A stretch of DNA of 64,000 nucleotides from Brevibacterium sp. p3-SID960. Lineage in GTDB: Bacteria > Actinomycetota > Actinomycetes > Actinomycetales > Brevibacteriaceae. A program made the position numbers and the translations under genes. Position 1 is the first letter of the stretch; every line of letters begins with the position of its first letter. The notes under the pieces were generated by a model that saw only the letters and a program-made list of their open reading frames with translations, was not told the origin of the DNA and did not search any database. Below are positions 51,711 to 61,468 of the stretch, piece by piece. The stretch is from the NCBI RefSeq assembly GCF_025144725.1, contig NZ_JALXKS010000001.1, forward strand, positions 62,001 through 126,000, written 5' to 3'.

Positions 51711-51824
51711 GGTGCGGATCGCGTCGATGATCCGGATGCGGGTGGCGACGAGGGCCGGGATGAGTCCGGCCAGTCCGCCGACGGCGAGTGCGCCGACGAT
51801 GCCCAGCAGCGCCGCTGAGATCGG
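51711..51824 (-). pseudogene. Remnant of an ABC (FtsX/MacB-type) permease C-terminus
   Basis: The minus strand encodes PISAALLGIVGALAVGGL then AGLIPALVATRIRIIDAIRT, a hydrophobic helix followed by the G-L-x-P-A-x-x-A-x-R motif and the DAIR end typical of FtsX-like permease C-termini. No start, upstream body or nearby stop fits. The repeat array ends exactly at its tail. The fragment of about 38 codons is probably a relic of a deleted transporter. Confidence 0.5.
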
Positions 51825-51984
51825 ACGAGTGGCAGATGGCCGGCACGCTATCCTTGAAACCAGGCCGCGACATATGAGGAACATCACTGGACTGCCAGGA
51901 GAACTTGCCGCTGCTGGGGCAATCCGAGAAGGTAAGTGACGGAATTCGATACGCAGACACGCTGACAACACGGAAAGAACCACA

Positions 51985-53898
51985 GTGATGACTGACGACA
52001 ACACCGGACAGGATCGCAGCACAGCGACCGTCCACGCGGCCCCCGACCATCTGCGCGACGAGGTGCAGGAAGCCGAGGAGCTGCGACTGCCGGACCACCT
52101 GCAGATCGAGGATGAGGACGCCGATTCGCGGATCGCTGCGAAGCTCGTCGCCCAAGGCGTCCGGATCAACAAGAAGGGGCTCATCGCCCCGGCGGTGTTC
52201 TGGCCGTCGATCATCCTCATCGGCCTCATCGCGATCCTGGCGATCGTCTTCCAGGACACCACCGGCGCGGTGCTCACAGCCACCCAGAGCTGGATCGTGA
52301 ACAACCTCGGCTGGTATTACATGCTCGTCATCGGCGGGTTCGTGTTCTTCTCGATCGGCATCGGGATCTCGAAGTTCGGCAAGATCCGGCTTGGAGACGA
52401 CGGCGAGGAGCCGGAGTTCGGGCTGCTGTCGTGGTTTGCGATGCTGTTCGCTGCCGGTATGGGCATCGGCCTGGTGTTCTACGGCGTCGGCGAGCCGCTG
52501 ACCTATGCGACGACCACGCCCAAACCTGGCTGGCCGACCGACGGAGTCGAGCAGCAGCATCTGGCGATGGCGCAGACGTTCATCCACTGGGGACTGCACC
52601 CGTGGTCGATCTATGCCGTCATCGGTCTTGCGCTGGCCTACGCCATCCACCGCCGCGGCCGCCCGGTCTCGATCCGCTGGGCACTCGAGCCCCTCCTCGG
52701 CGACCGCGTGCGCGGCTGGGCCGGTGATCTCATCGACATCCTCGCCGTGTTCGGCACCGTGTTCGGCATCGCCACCTCACTGGGCCTGGGCGTCCAGCAG
52801 ATCTCCTCGGGTCTGCAGGAGATCGGCATCGTCGACACCGTCGACAACACCTTCCTCATCATCCTCATCACCGGCATCACGTTCCTGGCCACCCTGTCGG
52901 TGGTCTCAGGTGTGGGCGCAGGCATCAAGTGGCTGTCGAACATCAACCTGTCCGTCGCCGGCCTGCTGCTCATCGCCGTGCTCATGCTCGGGCCGACGCT
53001 GTTCCTGTTCGAGAACTTCATCGAGTCCCTCGGTGTGTACCTGGCAAACTTCTTCAACCTCACCTTCGATGCCGGTGCCTTCACCGGCGCTGAGGGCGCA
53101 GAGTGGAATTCGGCCTGGACGCTCTTCTACTGGGGCTGGTGGATCTCCTGGGCGCCCTTCGTCGGCGTGTTCATCGCCCGGATCTCGCGTGGGCGCACCG
53201 TGCGCGAATTCATCGCCGGTGTGCTCGTGGTGCCCTCGCTCGTCGGCTTCTTCTGGTTCTCCGTGCTCGGCGGCACCGGCATCCACCAGGAGCTGTTCGG
53301 CTCCGGCGGACTCGTCGACCCGGAGGAGGGCGTGGTCGCTGAGAAGGCGCTGTTCGACGTGCTCTCCGGGCTGCCGATGGGTGCGATCATGTCCGTCCTG
53401 GCGATCATCCTGGTGACGGTCTTCTTCATCACCTCATCGGACTCCGGATCGCTCGTCGTCGACATGCTCGCCTCCGGCGGACACCCGAACCCACCGCTGT
53501 GGTCGCGCATCCTCTTCTGCGTGCTCGAAGGCGCCATCGCCATCGGTCTGCTGCTGGCAGGCGGTCTGGAGGCGCTGCAAGCGGCATCCCTTGCCACAGC
53601 GCTGCCGTTCTCAGTCGTGCTCATCCTCATCGCGCTGGCCACAGTGCGGGCCTTCCGCAAGGAAGACGCCCGCCAGGTCGCGATCAAGCGCATCATCGAG
53701 AGCAAGCAGATGTCGGAGTACCTCACTGATGAATTCGACGATGTGCTCGGCGACAAGGTCGATCACCGCGTCGACAACCGCATCGACTACCGGCTCTCAG
53801 CGACAAAGAATCTCTTCACCCGCCGAGACGATCGTGGGCAGTCCGATGTCGCCCGCCGGGCCGGTGAGGCCAGCCCTCAGCAGCCGGGCGGACGGTGA
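51985..53898 (+). CDS. BCCT-family betaine/carnitine/choline transporter (BetP-like)
   Basis: A 637-residue sodium- or proton-coupled osmolyte carrier with 12 helices. The signature GMGIG (AAGMGIGLVFYGVGEP) is at about 152-167 and the substrate Trp motif YWGWWISWAPFVG near 378. A charged N-tail of about 60 residues and a C-tail of 90 residues (RRDDRGQSD-type) may sense osmolality as in BetP. The GTG at 51985 or ATG at 51988 starts it. A terminator follows. It most likely takes up glycine betaine. Confidence 0.94.
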   Translation: MMTDDNTGQDRSTATVHAAPDHLRDEVQEAEELRLPDHLQIEDEDADSRIAAKLVAQGVRINKKGLIAPAVFWPSIILIGLIAILAIVFQDTTGAVLTATQSWIVNNLGWYYMLVIGGFVFFSIGIGISKFGKIRLGDDGEEPEFGLLSWFAMLFAAGMGIGLVFYGVGEPLTYATTTPKPGWPTDGVEQQHLAMAQTFIHWGLHPWSIYAVIGLALAYAIHRRGRPVSIRWALEPLLGDRVRGWAGDLIDILAVFGTVFGIATSLGLGVQQISSGLQEIGIVDTVDNTFLIILITGITFLATLSVVSGVGAGIKWLSNINLSVAGLLLIAVLMLGPTLFLFENFIESLGVYLANFFNLTFDAGAFTGAEGAEWNSAWTLFYWGWWISWAPFVGVFIARISRGRTVREFIAGVLVVPSLVGFFWFSVLGGTGIHQELFGSGGLVDPEEGVVAEKALFDVLSGLPMGAIMSVLAIILVTVFFITSSDSGSLVVDMLASGGHPNPPLWSRILFCVLEGAIAIGLLLAGGLEALQAASLATALPFSVVLILIALATVRAFRKEDARQVAIKRIIESKQMSEYLTDEFDDVLGDKVDHRVDNRIDYRLSATKNLFTRRDDRGQSDVARRAGEASPQQPGGR

Positions 53899-53933
53899 GC
53901 TCCGTGAGCTGACCTGCGCGATCGACGCAGCAT

Positions 53934-53961
53934 GCCCCGCACAGTTCCGGCTGTGCGGGGC
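53934..53961 (+). terminator. Terminator after the BCCT transporter
   Basis: An 11 bp perfect stem (GCCCCGCACAG with CTGTGCGGGGC), 35 nt beyond the stop. Confidence 0.8.
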
Positions 53962-54067
53962 GTCGTGGTGCCCGGCCTCGGCTCAGTGTCGTAGGCCTCC
54001 CAGCAGGGCATCGCAGATGAGCAGCCGATCGAGGTCGAGGCGGCAGCGGGCTGGTCTCGTCGGGCCG

Positions 54068-54139
54068 CCGCCTCGGGCACGGGCACCACCGCCTCGGGCA
54101 CGGGCACCACCGCCTCGGGCGCCACCGCCTCGGGCACGG
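54068..54139. repeat. Tandem CCGCCTCGGGCACGGGCACCA repeats
   Basis: Two full 21 nt copies (54068, 54089) and two shorter copies (54110, 54125) carry the dispersed motif ccgcctcggg. They occupy the gap before the DJ-1-like gene. Confidence 0.9.
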
Positions 54140-54202
54140 AATACTCGCCTGGGCTGCGTCGTTTATGCAGATGTGGATCACACACCCGATGGAAGGAGCA
54201 CC

Positions 54203-54739
54203 ATGGCCCTGTCCGATAAGAAGATTGCATTCCTGCTCACGCGCGGCGTCGAGCAGGTCGAACTCACCAGCCCACGTACGGCGCTTGACGAGGCCGGCGC
54301 ACAGACATTCATCGTGTCCCCCAGCGAGGGCACTCTGCAGGCGATGGAGGGCGACTGGGAGCACGCCGAGGTCTTCGACGTCGACGTTCCGGTCGCCGAT
54401 GCCGATGCCGATGACTACGACATGCTCGTGCTGCCCGGCGGCACGCTCAACGCCGACTCATTGCGCCTTGATGCCGATGCTGGCGCACTCGTCGAGGCAT
54501 TCTTCGCAGCCGGGAAGCCCGTCGCTGCGATCTGCCACGCTCCCTGGATCCTCGCCCAGACCGGTCTGGCCAAGGGACGCAGGCTGACCTCGTACGAGTC
54601 GCTCAAGGTCGATTTGCAGAACGCCGGGGCGACCTGGGAAGACTCCGAACTCGTCGTCGACGGCAACCTCATCACCTCTCGCAATCCCGGTGATCTGGAG
54701 GTCTTCAACAAGGCACTCATCGAGACCCTCTCGAAGTGA
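54203..54739 (+). CDS. DJ-1/PfpI-family protein
   Basis: A 178-residue cytosolic protein of the class I glutamine amidotransferase-like fold. The nucleophile is the Cys in AICHAPWIL near 115; the preceding LVLPGGTLNAD strand and Glu near 16 complete the site. Roles in deglycation or proteolysis are reported for the family. The ATG at 54203 follows GGAAGGAG. A strong terminator follows. Confidence 0.89.
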   Translation: MALSDKKIAFLLTRGVEQVELTSPRTALDEAGAQTFIVSPSEGTLQAMEGDWEHAEVFDVDVPVADADADDYDMLVLPGGTLNADSLRLDADAGALVEAFFAAGKPVAAICHAPWILAQTGLAKGRRLTSYESLKVDLQNAGATWEDSELVVDGNLITSRNPGDLEVFNKALIETLSK

Positions 54740-54778
54740 CGCTCAGCTGCTGACCGGCTCGGCCGGCGGCAGTGACAC

Positions 54779-54816
54779 CGGTGCCCGGGGCAGCGCTTCT
54801 GCTGCCCCGGGCACCG
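54779..54816. terminator. Terminator after the DJ-1-like gene
   Basis: A perfect 16 bp stem (54779-54794 with 54801-54816) with a 6 nt loop. Confidence 0.82.
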
Positions 54817-54923
54817 TCATGCGCAGCTCAGAACGGCTCCCACGTCGGCATCGGCTGCACAAGGCGCCTTGATCCGGCGTTGTTATCCTGAAGCCAATCA
54901 ATCCGCCGACCAAGGAGCACCTT

Positions 54924-55535
54924 ATGCGCAGAGTTCTGGTAGGTATCGCAACAGTGTCCCTCGCCGCAGTCCTCGCCGGCTGCAGCGGAGGCGACGACGC
55001 GATTGAAGACAGCCCGACCCAGCCCGCAGGCGCGGAGGCGACCTCCGAGGCCACCGGCGGGGACACCTCGGGCGCGGACTCCGGTGACGGCACCCCCAAG
55101 GACGCCGACCTGGCCACCCATGAGTTCGCCACCAGCGCCCAGGATGCCATCGACGCCGCCGCCCAGGAGGCCGGCGAGGGCACTGTCCATGCCATCGAAA
55201 TCGATTGGGAGGACGACCACAACGCCTGGGTCTGGACCGTCACGACGCTCGTCGACGGCACCGACCACGAGGTCGACGTCAACGCCGACACCGGTGAGAT
55301 CGTCGAGACCGAAGAGGACAGCACGAACGACAAGGAGAAGGCCATCGATCTCAATGATCCGATGACCTTCGAAGAGGCCCGCGACAAGGCCCTGGAGGTG
55401 CGTGACGGCCGGATCACGGAATGGTCCTACAGCTGGGACGACAACCGCCTGGAGTACCAGTTCGACATCGAGCAGAACGGCGACTCAGAAGAGGTCGCCG
55501 TCAATGCCGATACCGGTGAGGTTACCGAGGACTGA
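54924..55535 (+). CDS. PepSY-domain lipoprotein
   Basis: A 203-residue secreted lipoprotein with lipobox LAAVLAGCSG (Cys20) and a Ser/Thr/Asp-rich linker. Two PepSY units follow, with similar strands ending NADTGEIVE and NADTGEVTE (about 120 and 200). PepSY domains are thought to inhibit peptidases or to bind metals. The ATG at 54924 follows AAGGAG. Confidence 0.88.
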   Translation: MRRVLVGIATVSLAAVLAGCSGGDDAIEDSPTQPAGAEATSEATGGDTSGADSGDGTPKDADLATHEFATSAQDAIDAAAQEAGEGTVHAIEIDWEDDHNAWVWTVTTLVDGTDHEVDVNADTGEIVETEEDSTNDKEKAIDLNDPMTFEEARDKALEVRDGRITEWSYSWDDNRLEYQFDIEQNGDSEEVAVNADTGEVTED

Positions 55536-55562
55536 TCTGCTGCCCGTGCGGCCGTGAGGCCG

Positions 55563-55624
55563 CCCCTGCATGACGATCGCCCGGGCGCTGCGCTGACAGC
55601 GACCGGGCGATCCTCATGCAGGGG
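55563..55624. terminator. Long compound terminator
   Basis: Outer arms CCCCTGCATGA (55563-55573) with TCATGCAGGGG (55614-55624) enclose inner arms GATCGCCCGG and CCGGGCGATC. It lies between the convergent PepSY and SRPBCC genes. Confidence 0.85.
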
Positions 55625-55648
55625 GGTTTCCGCTCCCGAGGCGGTGGC

Positions 55649-56119
55649 TCAGCTTCCGGAGACGGCGGCTGCGAGCTGATTGAGGGAGTCGTCGAGTTCG
55701 GCCTCGCTCACCAGCGGGAAGATCGAGGCGAGCTTCTCATCGTCGATCTTCGACCAGTCGTAGGTGAGCGTCACCTCGGTCGAGTCGGCGCTGAGCGGGC
55801 GCAACTCGTACAGCCACTCCCAGCCGTCCGGGTTGTCCTTGTTCTTCTCCGGAGCCGGCTGCCAGCCGATCATCTTGTCGCGGTCGAAGGCGGTGACGTG
55901 GTTGTACGTCTGGTAGTCCCCACCCATGTGCTCGGCGTGCATGTTCATGACGAATACTTCGCCGACCGCCTGAATGCGATCCGACTTGTCATCGGAGCGC
56001 ACCATGCCCGAGCCGTCGAACTCGTGGTGGCGCTCCGGCAGGCTCAGCAGGTCGAAGATCTCCTTGGCCGGGGCATCGATCGTGCGGGTGACGGTGATGT
56101 TCGTAGCGTTCTCAGTCAT
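55649..56119 (-). CDS. SRPBCC-family (START-like) protein
   Basis: A 156-residue SRPBCC fold protein: N-terminal TVTRTIDAPAKEIFDLLS, central WQPAPEKNKDNPDGWEWLYEL and TEVTLTYDWSKI near 120. It may bind a hydrophobic ligand; its target is unknown. Start ATG 56119; the longer frame is not needed. Confidence 0.78.
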   Translation of the reverse strand: MTENATNITVTRTIDAPAKEIFDLLSLPERHHEFDGSGMVRSDDKSDRIQAVGEVFVMNMHAEHMGGDYQTYNHVTAFDRDKMIGWQPAPEKNKDNPDGWEWLYELRPLSADSTEVTLTYDWSKIDDEKLASIFPLVSEAELDDSLNQLAAAVSGS

Positions 56120-56249
56120 GTCTCCAACTCTGCCAACATTGCCCAGCGGGGACAAGGGACCTGGCCGTCACCTGGAGCGGATTGCCAGGATCTGCTGACC
56201 GGCCAGCCAGCCCGTCTGCCGGCTGACGGGCGCGCTGACCGGCGATGGT

Positions 56250-56591
56250 TCAGGACTGCAGGCGGCTGCGGTGGATGAGGGTGAGCACAGCAATCGTGTC
56301 ACGGTCGGCATCAAGCCGATGGGTCTCCTGCGGGATGTCGGCGGTCTCGCCGGAGTCGAGGGCGGTCGCCTCACCGGATTCGCCGGTCAGGGTGGCAGCT
56401 CCGCGGTGGATCGTGATGACTGCCTCACCGGGGTTGGGATGATCGGACAGCTGCGCGCCGCTGCGCATCGCGATGAGGATGCGCACGATCGCGGCATTGT
56501 CCGAGGGGATCCGTTTGGTTGCCAGCTTCGTCGGCTCGTCGGCGGCGCGTTCGAGCAGCTCGTTGCCGACGTCGATGATCGAGAAGGACAT
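56250..56591 (-). CDS. Cupin-domain protein
   Basis: A 113-residue beta-barrel protein. Motif 1 includes HPNPGEAVITIHRGAATLTG and motif 2 DIPQETHRLDADRDTIAV, with fewer His than metal cupins, so metal binding is uncertain. It is divergent from the GNAT gene. Confidence 0.72.
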   Translation of the reverse strand: MSFSIIDVGNELLERAADEPTKLATKRIPSDNAAIVRILIAMRSGAQLSDHPNPGEAVITIHRGAATLTGESGEATALDSGETADIPQETHRLDADRDTIAVLTLIHRSRLQS

Positions 56592-56637
56592 GCCCCTGAG
56601 TCTAGACGAGCCCGAGCCCCTCCTCTAGGGTGCTGTC

Positions 56638-57189
56638 ATGCCGTTCGCCATCATCACCCCACAGCCCGATCCGGAGCCCGACGCTGAGCTCGGGGCCGCG
56701 ATTGCGCGCGTGCACGTCGCGGGATGGCGGGAGGCCTACGGCCACCTGCTGGACGAGCGCTTCTACGACGATGCGGTGTTGGCCACCCGCTCCGAGCAGT
56801 GGGCACAGTGGCTGACGCAGCCGGAGTCATGTGCGCGCACGCGCCTAGCCGTTCGCACAGATGCCGGCGCCCCGGTCACGGCACCGGGCCTGTTGCCGAG
56901 CACCGATGTCATCGGGTTCGCGAGCGTCGGTGAGGCCCGCGATGACGACCGCACCGGCTTGGAGCTGTGGGCGCTGTACGTCCTCAGCAGCCACTACGGA
57001 ACCGGTCTCGGCCAGGCGCTTTTGGATGCGGCGATCGGCACTGCGCCGGCCACCCTGTGGGTGGCTGAGGACAATCCGCGCGCCCGCAGCTTCTACGCCC
57101 GCAACGGCTTCACACCCGACGGCACCCGCGAGGTCGACGCGGCCGCTGATGACCTGGCCGAGATCCGCATGACCCGCGGCGCCCAATGA
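56638..57189 (+). CDS. GNAT-family N-acetyltransferase
   Basis: A 183-residue acetyltransferase. The acetyl-CoA motif A is ELWALYVLSSHYGTGLGQALLDAAI (about 102-126), and the C-terminal NPRARSFYARNGF segment is typical. The substrate is unknown. ATG 56638 has no strong SD. Confidence 0.85.
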   Translation: MPFAIITPQPDPEPDAELGAAIARVHVAGWREAYGHLLDERFYDDAVLATRSEQWAQWLTQPESCARTRLAVRTDAGAPVTAPGLLPSTDVIGFASVGEARDDDRTGLELWALYVLSSHYGTGLGQALLDAAIGTAPATLWVAEDNPRARSFYARNGFTPDGTREVDAAADDLAEIRMTRGAQ

Positions 57190-57314
57190 CCTGAGAGCCC
57201 GGCCACCGCACCGACCAGTCTCCGTACGACCCGCCCACCGCACCAGCGGGCGGAACGCAGGAACCGCCTCGGGCGCGGATCTTCCGGCCCCGAGGCGGTT
57301 CAGCACGGTGTATG

Positions 57315-59450
57315 TCAGCCGCCGAGGCGTGCGCGGCGGGTGCGCAGCAGCAGGATCGTGACCAGCGCCGCGCCGATGACCACGATCGCTCCGAGGGCGA
57401 TGCCGCCCCACGTGAGTGCACTCATCAACACCGACTGGCCGCCGCCAGCAGCCTGATCGTCGCCGTCATCACCGGTATCCCCTGCGCCTTCAGCACCCGG
57501 GCCGTCGGTCGGGTCGCCGACGACATCCCAGCTCAGCGTGTACTCCCCCGGTGTGCCGAAGGACTCGCCGTGGATGTCTGAGTAGCTGAAGGCGAAGTAG
57601 TAGAACCCATCGAAGCTCACCGGTGAGGTCTTGAACTTCGGGTCGTCTTCGCCGTCGAGGTTGCGCGGGTTGACCGGCACCGCGGAGTTGAGCGCCAGCA
57701 CCGTGGCCTGCCGGCTGCCGGTATAGGCGTGGCCCTCGTCGCCGAAGATGTCCTCCTGGTTGTCGAAGTCGTGTGCGCCGGGTTCACCGGGACGCACCGA
57801 GGTGACCTCCTGGCGCAGCGGGTTGAGGATCCACAGGTTCGGGTTGCCCGTTACCGCCTTGTCCTTGCCGGGGACTTCGAAGTCGGCGCGTACGCGGATC
57901 TGCTGGCCGTACTTGACCGGCACCTTGAAGTACTGCACCTCGCCGACGTTGATGCTCGAGGTCACCACCGGGTCCTTGAGCTCCGGGGCGGTGCCGAAAG
58001 AGGTGCCCCCGCCGAGCGGGCTCGCCTGATCACCGGGTGCGGGCAGGAAGTCGAGCTGCTCCGGGCCGGTCGCAGGCTCCGGGAAGTCAGCGGGGTCGGT
58101 TCCGGGCTGGACGACGAGGTTGAGCTCAAGCGGGAACGGTGTGTCCTTCGTCTGGTCGCTGCCGCCGGTGCGCTCGACGGTGACGATGTAGTCCCCGGCC
58201 TCGGTGAAGCAATCGGACCCTTCGACGCGGGCGTTGTCCGGGCCGATCGCCCCGGTGTCGATGAAGGCGCTCGGCGGCAGGTCGCCCAGATTCATCGCGC
58301 TGGCCAGCGTGGTGTCGTTGCGCATGCAGTACTCGTTCTGCGCAGAGCTCACGACCATCTTCACCGCGTCATAGTCGACCCTGCCGGAGTCCGACCACGG
58401 CTGGATCATCGTCGCTGAGAGAAGACCGCGCTGGCCTTCGTCAAGATGGAACCTGTAGCTGCGGACGCCGGTCGACTCGGTGATCTCACCGGAGCCGGTC
58501 GGCAGGCTGTCGAGGTACTGGCCGGGCTGGATGTCGACGGCGGACGCGCGGTCCTCACCGCCGGTGATCGGGGTGCCCTGGGCCTCGTAGCCGGTCAGCG
58601 CGGTACGCGCAGCGGCTTGCATCGAGGCCTGCAGGCTGGTGGTGTCCTCAGCATCAGCGTAGGTGCCCTGCGTCTCATCGGCGATGCAGGTGAGCTCCGT
58701 GCGGGCCTCCTCATCGACGCGCAGGCCGACGGTGTGGATCTTGAGGTCGACGCCGTCCTCGACGAGTTCCTTGGCCACATCGCACGGCGGCGGTGGGGCG
58801 CAGGTGTCCTCACCGTCGGACAGCAGCACGATGCCGCCGGATCCGTCGCCGGGCAGCTCGGCGGCGGCCTTCTTCAGCGCTTCGCCGATCGGCGTGTAGC
58901 CGGAGGCCTTGATCGAGTCGACCTGCTTCTTCAGCCCGTCGGCGTCGATCGGCCCGACCGGGGAGAGCACCTCGATGTCCTTGCATCCGGCGGCCTTCTC
59001 CGAATCAGCGCTGCCGGTGTTCATACCATAGGCGGTCAGGCCGACCTGGGCGCTGTCGTTGAGGTTGTCGATGACCTCCTTGGCCGCATCCTTCGCAGCA
59101 TCCATTCGGGTGGTGCCCTTGTCGTCGACGTCGGCTGCCTTCATCGAGCCCGAACCGTCGATAATGAGCATGACCGGCTGGCTGCCGCCGCCGCTGCCGG
59201 CGGTCGAACCGCCGGCGGTGGCGGGATCGGCAGGTGGACCAGCCGTTGGGTTGCTCGCGCCCGAGGCGGCGGTCTCCTCGGCAGCGGTCGCGTCAGTGGC
59301 CATGTGGGCAGCGGCCGCACCGGTGGCCGCCTCGGCAGCGGCCGCGTCCGCGGCGCTGTCGACGGTGGTGGCAGCGGAACCGACGGTCGGGATGCTCAGG
59401 GTCAGGGCGCACGCGGCGAGTGCGGCTGCGATGCGAGTGGGCAGTCTCAT
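57315..59450 (-). CDS. Secreted VWA-domain surface protein
   Basis: A 711-residue protein with a signal peptide (MRLPTRIAAALAACALTL), an Ala-rich linker and a VWA domain from about 92 with MIDAS DGSGS (98-102). A beta-rich middle includes two large exposed domains. A C-terminal membrane helix and RRARLGG end about 673-711. It would bind ligands at the cell surface. The ATG at 59450 follows AAGGAC; upstream codons lack similarity. Confidence 0.82.
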   Translation of the reverse strand: MRLPTRIAAALAACALTLSIPTVGSAATTVDSAADAAAAEAATGAAAAHMATDATAAEETAASGASNPTAGPPADPATAGGSTAGSGGGSQPVMLIIDGSGSMKAADVDDKGTTRMDAAKDAAKEVIDNLNDSAQVGLTAYGMNTGSADSEKAAGCKDIEVLSPVGPIDADGLKKQVDSIKASGYTPIGEALKKAAAELPGDGSGGIVLLSDGEDTCAPPPPCDVAKELVEDGVDLKIHTVGLRVDEEARTELTCIADETQGTYADAEDTTSLQASMQAAARTALTGYEAQGTPITGGEDRASAVDIQPGQYLDSLPTGSGEITESTGVRSYRFHLDEGQRGLLSATMIQPWSDSGRVDYDAVKMVVSSAQNEYCMRNDTTLASAMNLGDLPPSAFIDTGAIGPDNARVEGSDCFTEAGDYIVTVERTGGSDQTKDTPFPLELNLVVQPGTDPADFPEPATGPEQLDFLPAPGDQASPLGGGTSFGTAPELKDPVVTSSINVGEVQYFKVPVKYGQQIRVRADFEVPGKDKAVTGNPNLWILNPLRQEVTSVRPGEPGAHDFDNQEDIFGDEGHAYTGSRQATVLALNSAVPVNPRNLDGEDDPKFKTSPVSFDGFYYFAFSYSDIHGESFGTPGEYTLSWDVVGDPTDGPGAEGAGDTGDDGDDQAAGGGQSVLMSALTWGGIALGAIVVIGAALVTILLLRTRRARLGG

Positions 59451-59788
59451 CGGATGTCCTTCGTCTCGGTCATGGCCTGTGCGCTGCCGGCAGCGATGCC
59501 GGGCGGGCACTGGATGTGCGGTTGGGAGCCAATGTACCCTGCCCCAGCGCACGCTCAGGTGATCGAACAGCGCACCCGTGTGACAGTCTCGTGACACTGT
59601 GGTGAAAACCCGATGACAGCGATCGGTGAAGCCCCGATGACAGCGATCGGGCCCAGATGGCCCCGGCCCCGATGGCCCGGTTCGGGGCGTCGGACGGAAA
59701 GTCGCTGTGTGATCGGCCTGGGTGCTGGCAATCACGGCGGATCGGGAGTTGAATGCGGAGAAGAACGCAACCGCGGAAGGACTTCCCC
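59451..59788. promoter_or_regulatory. Divergent gap between the VWA and deacetylase genes
   Basis: About 340 nt without a gene. Two copies of CGATGACAGCGATCGG (59611-59626, 59635-59650) and a CCCAGATGG-like fragment are visible. It must hold promoters for both genes, but I could not assign -10 and -35 boxes. Confidence 0.4.
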
Positions 59789-60853
59789 ATGACTTCGCGT
59801 CAGCGGCTGGCGACTCTGGCTGCCTCTACCGCCGTCGGGCTCGGTGCCCTGACCGTCGCCCCAGCCGCCGCCCACACTCTGCTGCATGATACGCAGTCGG
59901 CACGCACGGTCTCGGCCGACTATGCCGAGACGCACCGGGCCCAGCCGGCCTCGCACTCCACTGCCGAAGGTCGCGAGTCGCGCCCGCAGACCGCTCCGGA
60001 CGCCCACCTCGGCGACGCAGATGAGAAGCAGCCGGACTCGGCTCCGCAGCCTGAGCTCACCGCCCCGCAGGAGACCCCGACCCGGCCGCCGGGTCAGCTG
60101 GGTGAGAAGGCGCCCACCGCCTCGAACGTGGCACCGGGCAAGGCGTATGCTGCAGCAGCCGAGGACTACGCCTACCCCGCCGCCCAGGTCAGCACATGGC
60201 TGCGCGAGGGCAGCACGGCCCCAGGCTACCCGGATGAGAAGATCGTGTTCCTCACCTTCGATGACGGGCCGACGGCACAGACGGCGGAGAGCCTGACGGT
60301 GGTGCGCGATCACGGCGTGCACGCGACGTTCTTCCAGGTGGGAAAGCAGATCGACGAGTCCACCGCGCCGATCGTCCGCGACGTCATCGAGCAGGGCAGC
60401 GCGGTGGCGATCCACTCGCACTCGCATGACTACGAGCGGCTGTATCCCGGCAAGCAGGCCGCTGCCGAGCAGATCGGCAGGGACTACGACCATGCACTTG
60501 CCGCTGTCCGCGGGGTGCTCGGGGAGGACTACGCCTCGACGGCCTACCGGTATCCCGGCGGACACATGTCGTGGAAGAACATCACGGCTGCCGATGCCGC
60601 ACTCGCACAGCGCGGCGCGACGTGGATCGACTGGTCGACCGTCAACGGCGACGCCGAACCCGCCAGCCGCAGACCCCACGACGTGGCCGGTCAGCTCGAC
60701 CGGCTGACCCAGCGCCGGGACGCTGAGGGGAACCCGAACGTCGAGGTCGTGCTCATGCACGATGCGCAGAACAAGCAGCTGACGACCAAGGCGCTGCCGG
60801 CGATCATCAAGCACTACCAGGACGCCGGCTACCGTTTTGGGATCATCGGTTGA
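59789..60853 (+). CDS. Secreted polysaccharide deacetylase (CE4)
   Basis: About 354 residues with a signal peptide (LATLAASTAVGLGALTVAPAAA) and a Pro/Gln-rich linker to about 125. The NodB domain has TFDDGP (156-161 region), HSHSHDY, RYPGGH, and VVLMHD near the end, so all metal/catalytic motifs are present. It removes N-acetyl groups from peptidoglycan or similar glycans. ATG at 59789 (MTSRQR) follows GGAAGG; an upstream ATG at 59753 exists. Confidence 0.88.
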   Translation: MTSRQRLATLAASTAVGLGALTVAPAAAHTLLHDTQSARTVSADYAETHRAQPASHSTAEGRESRPQTAPDAHLGDADEKQPDSAPQPELTAPQETPTRPPGQLGEKAPTASNVAPGKAYAAAAEDYAYPAAQVSTWLREGSTAPGYPDEKIVFLTFDDGPTAQTAESLTVVRDHGVHATFFQVGKQIDESTAPIVRDVIEQGSAVAIHSHSHDYERLYPGKQAAAEQIGRDYDHALAAVRGVLGEDYASTAYRYPGGHMSWKNITAADAALAQRGATWIDWSTVNGDAEPASRRPHDVAGQLDRLTQRRDAEGNPNVEVVLMHDAQNKQLTTKALPAIIKHYQDAGYRFGIIG

Positions 60854-60904
60854 GCATGCTGGTCAGCTGACGGCGGTGGCGCCGGCCGGGCGTAGACTGC
60901 CGTC

Positions 60905-61468
60905 ATGCGCTCTGCTGCCCTGACTGCCCGGCTCGTCATCCCTGCGATCTGGCTGGGCCTCATCATCGCCATCGACCTCATCGAAGCGCCGCTGAAGTTC
61001 CAGGCCCCCGGGATCACGATCCCGCTGGGGCTGGGGATCGGGCGGCTCGTGTTCACTGGGATGAACATCGTCGAAGGCGTGCTCGCGATCATGCTCATCT
61101 CAGCCGTCGTCATGACCCGGCAGATTCGCCCGGCCTGGACGCTGCTGGCGACGATTGCCGGGCTGCTGATCGTCAAGGTCGCGCTTGTGCGCCCGCTGCT
61201 GAATGCGCGCACCGAAGCCGTGCTCGCCGGCACTGCAGAGGCGGGCAGTTCGGTGCACCTCATCTACATCGCCCTCGACGCGGCGCTGTTCTGTGTGCTC
61301 GCCGCCTTCACCTGGGTGCAGGCCCGCGCACTCGTCAGCCCCGCCGTGACTAGGGTGCAGGCGGGTGCGGCTGGGATCGGGGCGGGTGCGGCTGGGATCG
61401 GGGCGGATGCGACAGGCACGGATGCAGGCGGCTCTCGACCAGCGGGGAATCATATTCGATCTTCTTGA
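60905..61468 (+). CDS. Four-helix membrane protein with repeated C-terminal tail, unknown
   Basis: A 187-residue protein with helices at about 8-28, 52-74, 83-104 and 120-142. The tail has two AGAAGIG units from a 22 nt duplication. I do not recognise a family. It may be co-oriented with the deacetylase gene but is separated by 51 nt. Confidence 0.65.
   Translation: MRSAALTARLVIPAIWLGLIIAIDLIEAPLKFQAPGITIPLGLGIGRLVFTGMNIVEGVLAIMLISAVVMTRQIRPAWTLLATIAGLLIVKVALVRPLLNARTEAVLAGTAEAGSSVHLIYIALDAALFCVLAAFTWVQARALVSPAVTRVQAGAAGIGAGAAGIGADATGTDAGGSRPAGNHIRSS

Noticed and set aside
50160-52304. Sirtuin with a very long N-terminus
   Set aside because: The extra residues correspond to the antisense and intergenic sequence upstream; the sirtuin family start fits the ATG at 51080.
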